Positions 1 through 5,149 of a DNA stretch of 5,149 nucleotides are shown here, piece by piece. The translations under genes and the position numbers were made by a program. Location of the stretch: positions 1 to 5,149 of the forward strand of contig DDPN01000165.1 in the NCBI GenBank assembly GCA_002342205.1, given 5' to 3'. The stretch comes from Chitinophagaceae bacterium UBA2467 (lineage in GTDB: Bacteria > Bacteroidota > Bacteroidia > Chitinophagales > Chitinophagaceae). Positions within the stretch are counted from its first letter, which is position 1. Each line of letters opens with the position of its first letter. The notes beneath the pieces were generated by a model. The model had not been told where the DNA came from. It ran no database searches and saw only the letters and a list, made by a program, of their open reading frames with translations.

Positions 1-984
1 CAAGAAGGAATCAAAAAAATTGTAACGGAAACGGGTGCAGGACAATGGGGCACAGCACTCAGTTTTGCGTGTGCACAATTTGGATTAGAATGTGAGGTGT
101 TTATGGTGCGTGGCAGCTATGATCAAAAGCCTTATCGCAAGGTAATCATGGAAACCTTTGGTGCTACCGTACATCCCTCTCCCAGCACACTGACACAAGT
201 TGGAAAACAACAATTGGAAAAAGATCCTCTTTCACTGGGATCATTGGGTATTGCAATTAGCGAAGCGGTTGAAGTTGCGGTACAGGATGAACACACCCAC
301 TATGCACTAGGAAGTGTTTTAAATCACGTCTTGTTACACCAAACGGTAATTGGTCAGGAAGCAATTCGTCAATTTGAATTAGCCGATGATTATCCAGATG
401 TAGTTATTGCTCCATTAGGCGGGGGCTCAAACTTTGCCGGAATTGCATTTCCATTTATTGGCGAAGGTTTAAGAGGTGGTAAAAAAGTGCGTGCAATTGC
501 TGTAGAACCGGCGTCTTGTCCAAAATTGACAAGAGGTGTTTTTGGTTATGACTTTGGCGATACGGCTGGCTTCACTCCACTTATTCCAATGTATAGTTTA
601 GGACATGATTTTATGCCGCCCGGATTACATGCAGGAGGTCTTCGTTATCATGGAGCAAGTGCTTTGTGTAGTCATTTACTAAATGAAAAGAATATGGAAG
701 CGGTTGCACTACAGCAGTTAGAGTGTTTTGAAGCTGGATTACTTTTTGCAAAAACAGAAGGTATTCTTCCTGCTCCTGAAGCTACCCATGCGATTGCACA
801 AGTGATTAGAGAGGCCGCACAAGCAAATGAAGCAGGTGATAATCGTACGATATTATTTAATCTCTGCGGACACGGTCACTTTGATTTAAGTGCCTATGAA
901 GATTTTGTTCAGGGTAAACTAAAAGATCACGTGTTAGATGAGAGCGCCCTGAAAAAATCAATTGCGTCCGTCGCAGTAATATAA
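1..984 (+). CDS. trpB: Tryptophan synthase beta chain, TrpB2 type (5'-truncated by window)
   Basis: PLP-dependent enzyme that joins indole and L-serine to make L-tryptophan in the cytoplasm (EC 4.2.1.20). The frame is open from base 1, so the gene begins outside the window. A Met at 97 is internal, because conserved family sequence precedes it. The visible 327 residues are about three quarters of a usual TrpB2 of about 450. Seen: TETGAGQWG at residues 9-17, whose Glu10 matches the catalytic Glu of TrpB. The Trp after Gln, where classical TrpB1 has His, marks the TrpB2 subfamily. Next come GSLGIAISEAVE (nt 238-273), ALGSVLNH (about nt 306-329), the phosphate-binding GGGSNF loop (nt 418-435) and a C-terminal NLCGHGHFD (nt 859-885). 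The Schiff-base Lys should lie roughly 15-20 residues before the window. The Cys in the last motif replaces the Ser normally found there. No trpA or other trp gene is visible downstream, which suits the often stand-alone TrpB2 but proves nothing. Converges with the M20 gene, 16 bases away. Confidence 0.95.
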   Translation, partial: QEGIKKIVTETGAGQWGTALSFACAQFGLECEVFMVRGSYDQKPYRKVIMETFGATVHPSPSTLTQVGKQQLEKDPLSLGSLGIAISEAVEVAVQDEHTHYALGSVLNHVLLHQTVIGQEAIRQFELADDYPDVVIAPLGGGSNFAGIAFPFIGEGLRGGKKVRAIAVEPASCPKLTRGVFGYDFGDTAGFTPLIPMYSLGHDFMPPGLHAGGLRYHGASALCSHLLNEKNMEAVALQQLECFEAGLLFAKTEGILPAPEATHAIAQVIREAAQANEAGDNRTILFNLCGHGHFDLSAYEDFVQGKLKDHVLDESALKKSIASVAVI

Positions 985-1000
985 TGGAGTGGTGATTTGA

Positions 1001-2281
1001 TTAACGAGTCAACCGATATAATAAAATCGCTGTTCGCTGAATTAGTTTAGGATACTCGTTAAGATTAATAGTTTCTCCAGGTGCATGTGCCCCTCTTCCA
1101 CTAGCACCTAACCCATCCAGGCAATCCAAGTATTGTGCCACATACGATATATCGCCGGCACCTCTGCTACCAGGATTGCCTGGATTTACTTTACCAAATC
1201 CAAGGTCTTCACTGGCTTTACTTAATTCAGCAGCTAATTTTTCATTGCCAGTTGTTGGGGGCATAGAAGGAATACCATCACTAAAACTGATGCTTGCTTT
1301 GGTGCCGGGCAATGATTGATTCACAATTTCACGCATCACATTGCGTGCATTTGTTTTTTGTTCCTCACTAATAAAACGCAGATCCCCTATTGCAACCGTA
1401 CGAGGTGAAATGATATTTGTTTTTCCTGATACTTCACCACGCTGGGCTTCTGTGTCATAATTCAACTCCGAGCCTCCCATGATCAAACCAGGATTAAAGG
1501 TGAGATACTGTTCCTGGCTGAGTCGTTCTCTAAAGCTATTAATTATGCGTGCAGCCTCATATATAGATCCATATCCGGCATTGCCAAAAACACCCGAAGA
1601 GTGTCCTTGTTTTCCTTCTACTTCTAACTTCCATCCACTTGCACCTCTTCGAGCGGTAGCAGCAATATTCATCCCTGATGCCGTTTCAAAGGCCAGTGCA
1701 ATATCATGTTGTTTTGCACGATTAATAAAATCACCACGCGATACACTACGCGGATCTCCTGCATTTTCCTCATCACCCGTCATGTAAACGGTGATAGAGG
1801 TGTTATCTAATAATCCATGTTGATGCATCGCCTTTAATGCTGCAATAATCAACACATCACCTCCCTTCATATCATTAACCCCTTGGCCTGTTGCAGTGCT
1901 ATCATTTAACCAAGTAAATGGATTAGCCGGCATATCAGGTTCAAACACCGTATCCAAGTGTCCAATCAAGAATAGTTTTTTTCCTTTTGTTCCTTTACGA
2001 TAGGCTACTAAGTGACCTGCGCGTTGTAGTGAATCTGGAAGACTTACCCACTCCACTGTAAAACCAAGAGCTCTCAACTCTTTGGCATAAAGCTCGCCCA
2101 CTGCTTTTACACCGGTGCTATTAAATGTTCCACTATTAATATCAACCGATTCTTTCAAAAGTTGAACCGTCAGTTTATATTGTTCGTTGACAGTTTGAAC
2201 AATCTTTTTTTCAACCGGCGAAAGTTGTGCATACACAACAACCCCAATAAATAAAAGAAGAGAGGTGAAATAGATACGCAT
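1001..2281 (-). CDS. Secreted M20 family zinc carboxypeptidase (glutamate carboxypeptidase / CPG2-like)
   Basis: Di-zinc exopeptidase of 426 residues, a normal full length, that should remove C-terminal residues (Glu-type in the best-known relatives) from peptides or N-acyl amino acids. Residues 1-18 form a signal peptide: Arg2, a hydrophobic core and VYA before Gln19, predicting signal peptidase I cleavage and export to the periplasm or beyond. All metal and catalytic positions of the family are visible: His108 and Asp110 in GHLDT, bridging Asp137 in GVNDMKGG, Glu171 (general base) and Glu172 (zinc) in GDEENAGD, Glu199 in AFETASG, and His399 in GAHAPGE. His227 in GHSSG lies in the dimerisation domain and matches the His that completes the partner's active site. 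The spacing follows Pseudomonas CPG2. It is the last gene of the - strand run and starts 3 bases after the S9 stop. An AGAAGGA sits about 15 bases before ATG, too far to be a good ribosome site; the nearer sequence is A/T-rich. Exact substrate unknown: aminoacylase or dipeptidase activity is possible. Confidence 0.92.
   Translation of the reverse strand: MRIYFTSLLLFIGVVVYAQLSPVEKKIVQTVNEQYKLTVQLLKESVDINSGTFNSTGVKAVGELYAKELRALGFTVEWVSLPDSLQRAGHLVAYRKGTKGKKLFLIGHLDTVFEPDMPANPFTWLNDSTATGQGVNDMKGGDVLIIAALKAMHQHGLLDNTSITVYMTGDEENAGDPRSVSRGDFINRAKQHDIALAFETASGMNIAATARRGASGWKLEVEGKQGHSSGVFGNAGYGSIYEAARIINSFRERLSQEQYLTFNPGLIMGGSELNYDTEAQRGEVSGKTNIISPRTVAIGDLRFISEEQKTNARNVMREIVNQSLPGTKASISFSDGIPSMPPTTGNEKLAAELSKASEDLGFGKVNPGNPGSRGAGDISYVAQYLDCLDGLGASGRGAHAPGETINLNEYPKLIQRTAILLYRLTR
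1115..1185. repeat. Perfect 13-bp inverted repeat with nested short stems
   Basis: The left arm ATCCAGGCAATCC (1115-1127) is the exact reverse complement of the right arm GGATTGCCTGGAT (1173-1185), with 45 bases between. Inside, GTGCC (1135-1139) pairs with GGCAC (1157-1161). At the centre lies the perfect palindrome CGATATATCG (1145-1154). The whole could fold as a long, interrupted hairpin in either strand. It lies within the M20 coding sequence, around residues 366-389 (a Gly/Pro-rich stretch and the LDCLDG segment), and begins 131 bases past the trpB stop. On the + strand the right arm runs into TTACTTTACC, a weak T-rich stretch. On the - strand the hairpin is followed by GGG, so it would not end the operon's own transcript. 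A function is not established. Confidence 0.5.
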
Positions 2282-2284
2282 GGT

Positions 2285-4447
2285 TTATTTATTTATTCCT
2301 TCTAATGAAAACAAAAACGCATATTGAAGAGCTACATCTTTCAAATAATCAAATCGACCCGATGCACCTCCGTGACCGGCCTCCATATTTGTTTTGAATA
2401 GTAATACGTTTTTATCAGTTTTTAATTTTCTGAGTCGCGCCACCCATTTTGCGGGCTCAAAATATTGAACCTGGCTATCGTGAAGACCTGTTGTAACCAA
2501 AAGATTAGGATATGCTTTTGCCGTAACATTATCATAGGGAGAGTAGCTTTTCATATAGAAATATGAATCCTTATTTGCAGGATTACCCCACTCGTCATAC
2601 TCATTTGTAGTTAGCGGTATAGTAGGGTCAGACATCGTAGTAATAACATCTACAAACGGAACCTGTGCAATTACACCATTCCATAATTGTGGCTCAATAT
2701 TTACAACTGCACCCATTAATAATCCTCCGGCGCTTCCACCCATTGCGTATAAATGTCCCTGACTGGTAAATTTTTCGTTGATCAAATAATGACCACAGTC
2801 AATGAAATCATGGAATGTATTTTTCTTTTTTAACAACTTTCCATCTTCATACCAGGTCCTCCCCATTTCTTGTCCGCCACGAATGTGTGCAATGGCATAT
2901 ACAAACCCGCGATCGAGCAAGCTCAGTCTACTGGTTGAAAAATTTGCATCCATACTTGCACCATAAGAACCATAGCCATATAAAAGCAATGGAGCGGTGC
3001 CATCTAATGGAGTTCCTTTGCGATACACAATGGAAATTGGCACACGAGCGCCATCACGAGCAGTTGCAAATCTTCGCTCGGTTACATAGTTCTCTCTTTT
3101 AAAACCACCCAGAACAGGTTGTTCTTTTACAAGCAATCGCTTTTTGTTTTTCCAATCGTAATCAAACGTAGAGGTAGGTGTTGTCATAGAAGAATAACGA
3201 TACCTAAAAAGATTGCTGGTAAATTCAGGATTGCGTCCTACATAAGCATCATAGGTGGGCTCACCAAAATCCAAATAGTGCTCTTGACCATTATTCATAT
3301 CGCGTATGCGCATTTGAATCAATCCTTCTTTTCGTTCGGTAATAACCCAAAAATCGCTGAAGGGATCTACGCCCTCTAATAATACATCGCTTCGATTCGG
3401 GATTACCTCCTTCCATGTAGTAGTTGTTGTTTGCGTAAGAGGACAACTCATCAATCGGAAATTCTTTGCTTCCCAGTTTGTGACAACTAAAAATTGATCG
3501 CCCCAATGATCCACACTATACAACACCTCTTTTAATCGAGGTTGAAAAACAGAAAACGTTCCTGTTGGATTATCAGAAGAAAGAAATCTCACCTCTGAAG
3601 AAAGGGTCGCTGCAGAGGTAATCAAAATGTATTTCCCGGATCTTGTTTTACTTACTCCTATATAATTAGACGGATCTTTTTCTTCGTAAACCGTTACATC
3701 CGATGTACCAGGCGTATTCAGTTGATGTCTTTTTATTTTTTCAGAAAGCAGTGTAACCGGATTGTTCGAGGCATAAAAAACATGTTTGCTATCAGCAGAC
3801 CATACCGCGGCACCACTCGTACCAGTAATAGTCTCTGACAAATTCTGCCCGGTTTTCAAATTTTTAAAATAGAGCGTGTATTGTCTTCTGGATAGTTCAT
3901 CCACACCGTAGGCCAACCACTCATTATCTGGGCTCACGGCTAGTCCGGAAACAGAATAGTAGCCCTTGCCCTCAGCCATTTTGTCTACATCTAACAACAA
4001 CTCTTCTTTTGCACCAGTCGTTAGTGCTTTTCTATAATATTTGTAATACTGTTTTCCCTCTTCTGTTTTTGTATAATAAGAATACCTGTTTTCTATTACA
4101 GGTTCAGACTCGTCTTTCTCTTGAATTCTTCCTCGCATTTCTTTAAACAAATTTTCCTGGAATGTGCGAGTTCCTGCCATCATGGTGTCGAGGTAGGCAT
4201 TCTCTTGTTTTAAATAGGCAACAACAGCCGAACTATCTGGTCCTTTTTTAAAATAATCATTCATCCAATAGTATTCATCTATAATTGTATCGCCGTGTTG
4301 AACAAACGTGCGAGGCTTTTCAATAGCAACGGGCGCGTTTACTGCTGTGGGCCACGCGTAAGGCGTTTTTTCCATGGACTTGTTTTGACAAGAAATTAAA
4401 ATCGTGGTAATTGAAAGAATGAATAGTGTTGTTTTTTTCATATGCAT
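2285..4447 (-). CDS. ptrB: Oligopeptidase B-like S9A serine peptidase, predicted lipoprotein
   Basis: Prolyl-oligopeptidase-family endopeptidase of 720 residues; the oligopeptidase B branch cuts short peptides after Arg or Lys (EC 3.4.21.83). Residues 1-20 form a lipoprotein signal: Lys4-Lys5, a hydrophobic core and ILIS before Cys20. The segment to about 440 is the family's N-terminal and beta-propeller region, and about 480-705 is the alpha/beta-hydrolase domain. The triad is intact: Ser572 in GGSAGG, Asp657 in GLHDSQVQY and His692 in EAGHGG. RGGQEMGRTWYEDGK (523-537) and TTNEYDEWGNP (613-623) are typical of oligopeptidase B rather than prolyl oligopeptidase. Glu616 and Asp618 fall where E. 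coli has the two Glu residues that bind the basic P1 side chain (E. coli numbering recalled, not aligned). E. coli PtrB is about 686 residues and lacks this signal. After Cys20 come Gln-Asn-Lys-Ser, not an acidic surface-export signal, so a periplasm-facing anchor is likelier. Met3 (4441) is an equally good start and gives a classic MKKTT signal. Neighbours lie 3 bases away on each side. Confidence 0.93.
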   Translation of the reverse strand: MHMKKTTLFILSITTILISCQNKSMEKTPYAWPTAVNAPVAIEKPRTFVQHGDTIIDEYYWMNDYFKKGPDSSAVVAYLKQENAYLDTMMAGTRTFQENLFKEMRGRIQEKDESEPVIENRYSYYTKTEEGKQYYKYYRKALTTGAKEELLLDVDKMAEGKGYYSVSGLAVSPDNEWLAYGVDELSRRQYTLYFKNLKTGQNLSETITGTSGAAVWSADSKHVFYASNNPVTLLSEKIKRHQLNTPGTSDVTVYEEKDPSNYIGVSKTRSGKYILITSAATLSSEVRFLSSDNPTGTFSVFQPRLKEVLYSVDHWGDQFLVVTNWEAKNFRLMSCPLTQTTTTTWKEVIPNRSDVLLEGVDPFSDFWVITERKEGLIQMRIRDMNNGQEHYLDFGEPTYDAYVGRNPEFTSNLFRYRYSSMTTPTSTFDYDWKNKKRLLVKEQPVLGGFKRENYVTERRFATARDGARVPISIVYRKGTPLDGTAPLLLYGYGSYGASMDANFSTSRLSLLDRGFVYAIAHIRGGQEMGRTWYEDGKLLKKKNTFHDFIDCGHYLINEKFTSQGHLYAMGGSAGGLLMGAVVNIEPQLWNGVIAQVPFVDVITTMSDPTIPLTTNEYDEWGNPANKDSYFYMKSYSPYDNVTAKAYPNLLVTTGLHDSQVQYFEPAKWVARLRKLKTDKNVLLFKTNMEAGHGGASGRFDYLKDVALQYAFLFSLEGINK

Positions 4448-4450
4448 TTT

Positions 4451-5149
4451 TTAATCAGGATCGGATTCCTTAGGGAAAATAAAAGCAGATCGCTTAGGTC
4501 CTGGAAAAGGCCGATCCCCTTTTAACCCGTGCCAAAGTACACGATTAAATTCGATATCGTTGTTACTGTCTTCTTTTGCAAAATCAAATTTCTCTGATCG
4601 TCTTTGCCATTCGTTTATGGCTACATTTTTTTCATTTAAATCCACGGAGGGAACAAGTGGTTTAAACACAAGTGGTCGCGCAATGGTGTCAAAACAACGC
4701 CACATGGGTGTTGCTGCTGCATCATATTGTGTCATAGGGGGTAATCCTAAAATCAACTCCATGGTACGCAACATAGAAGTTGTTGTATAAAGCGTGTGAT
4801 CCACATATCCTCTTTTTACAAAGCCGCCCATTAAATACGCTGTACTGCGATGCGCATCTACGTGATCTGCTCCATTTTGTGCATCGTCTTCTACAACAAA
4901 CACTGCTGTTTCATTCCAAATTGGCGAGGACGCTAATTTTTCAATCAACATTCCTACTGCTAAATCATTGTCTGCAACATGTGCGTAGGGGCTTAAACTA
5001 CCCAGCTTCATTCCCTCGGTGTGATCATTACCCAAACGAACAGTGTTGAATTGAGGAACCTTGTTAATGCGCAGCAATGAGTCAAAGTCGCGGGACCATA
5101 AACGAACCCGCGTAGTATCACGAATAGATAAATTATAATCGGGATAATA
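4451..5149 (-). CDS. Alkaline-phosphatase-superfamily phosphoesterase, C-terminal part (5'-truncated by window)
   Basis: The frame is open through the right edge, giving 232 visible C-terminal residues. A TTG at 5077 could be read as a start, but plausible in-frame protein continues upstream through all 24 remaining codons, so it is internal. Numbering from the edge, the motifs are NDHTEG (41-46), VADNDLAVG (58-66), VVEDDAQ (85-91) and DHVDAHRS (95-102). The acidic and His residues fit the metal site of metal-dependent phosphoesterases in the alkaline phosphatase / acid phosphatase-phospholipase C superfamily. The nucleophile and first metal ligands would lie upstream, outside the window. The ending (FNRVLWHGLKG, then a Pro-rich tail) resembles Bacteroidota proteins that join an N-terminal YncE-like beta-propeller to a C-terminal phosphatase; that propeller is a prediction and is not seen here. 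An export signal would also be upstream. The gene is the first visible one in the run, and its TAA lies 3 bases before the S9 start. Substrate unknown; phosphomonoester, phosphodiester or phospholipid are all possible. Confidence 0.82.
   Translation of the reverse strand, partial: YYPDYNLSIRDTTRVRLWSRDFDSLLRINKVPQFNTVRLGNDHTEGMKLGSLSPYAHVADNDLAVGMLIEKLASSPIWNETAVFVVEDDAQNGADHVDAHRSTAYLMGGFVKRGYVDHTLYTTTSMLRTMELILGLPPMTQYDAAATPMWRCFDTIARPLVFKPLVPSVDLNEKNVAINEWQRRSEKFDFAKEDSNNDIEFNRVLWHGLKGDRPFPGPKRSAFIFPKESDPD

Noticed and set aside
97..99. ATG at 97 as the trpB start
   Set aside because: Conserved TrpB sequence, including TETGAGQWG, is encoded in frame before it, so the gene starts outside the window.
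985..1040. Possible terminator between the convergent genes
   Set aside because: Only weak 4-base complementarities are present (TTGA / TCAA and CGAT / ATCG), with no GC-rich stem followed by T residues.
1479..1787. 102-codon + strand open frame
   Set aside because: It lies opposite the M20 gene, which has complete catalytic motifs. The translation resembles no family and no start signal precedes it.
2282..2310. AGAAGGA as a Shine-Dalgarno site for the M20 gene
   Set aside because: It is about 15 bases from the ATG and is part of the S9 3' coding sequence. The spacing is too long to call it a ribosome site.
2815..3379. Two + strand open frames (2815-3102 and 3119-3379) and a - strand frame at 3291-3506
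   Set aside because: All lie within the intact S9 peptidase gene in other frames. They read as shadow translations with no motif.
4084..4103. 6-bp inverted repeat ACCTGT / ACAGGT with an 8-base loop
   Set aside because: It is short, sits inside the S9 coding sequence and has no flanking T-tract. A stem this size is expected by chance in 5 kb.
4560..5049. Two + strand open frames (4560-4790 and 4780-5049)
   Set aside because: They are antisense to conserved phosphoesterase motifs and have no recognisable protein features.

Overview
This window most likely comes from a Bacteroidota chromosome. The evidence is a moderately AT-rich coding style, A-rich stretches instead of good Shine-Dalgarno sites before the internal starts, a short lipoprotein signal ending in Ser-Cys, and a set of exported peptidases plus a phosphoesterase of the kind common in that phylum. 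The phylum call is an inference from style and gene content.

Layout: it is almost wall-to-wall coding, with four genes and two of them cut by the window edges. On the + strand, 1-984 is the 3' part of a type-2 tryptophan synthase beta chain (TrpB2). The other three genes are on the - strand and converge on it. In transcription order they are the C-terminal part of an alkaline-phosphatase-superfamily phosphoesterase (4451 to the right edge), an oligopeptidase B-like S9 serine peptidase with a lipoprotein signal (2285-4447), and a secreted M20 zinc carboxypeptidase of the CPG2 type (1001-2281). Both junctions in this run leave only 3 bases between stop and start, so the three genes very probably form one operon. 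The two strands meet with 16 bases between stops.

How they fit together: the S9 and M20 enzymes both carry export signals. Together they would make an endo-then-exo route for peptide breakdown outside the cytoplasm. Oligopeptidase B would cut short peptides after basic residues, and the M20 enzyme would release C-terminal residues. The phosphoesterase could add phosphate release, but its substrate is unknown and its N-terminus lies outside the window. TrpB2 is a separate transcription unit for amino-acid metabolism.

There is no RNA gene, insertion sequence, CRISPR array, prophage or clear new system here. The observations most worth a second look are a perfect 13-bp inverted repeat with nested smaller stems inside the M20 gene just beyond trpB, a Cys in TrpB2 where the PLP-contacting Ser usually sits, and the apparent export of an oligopeptidase B.
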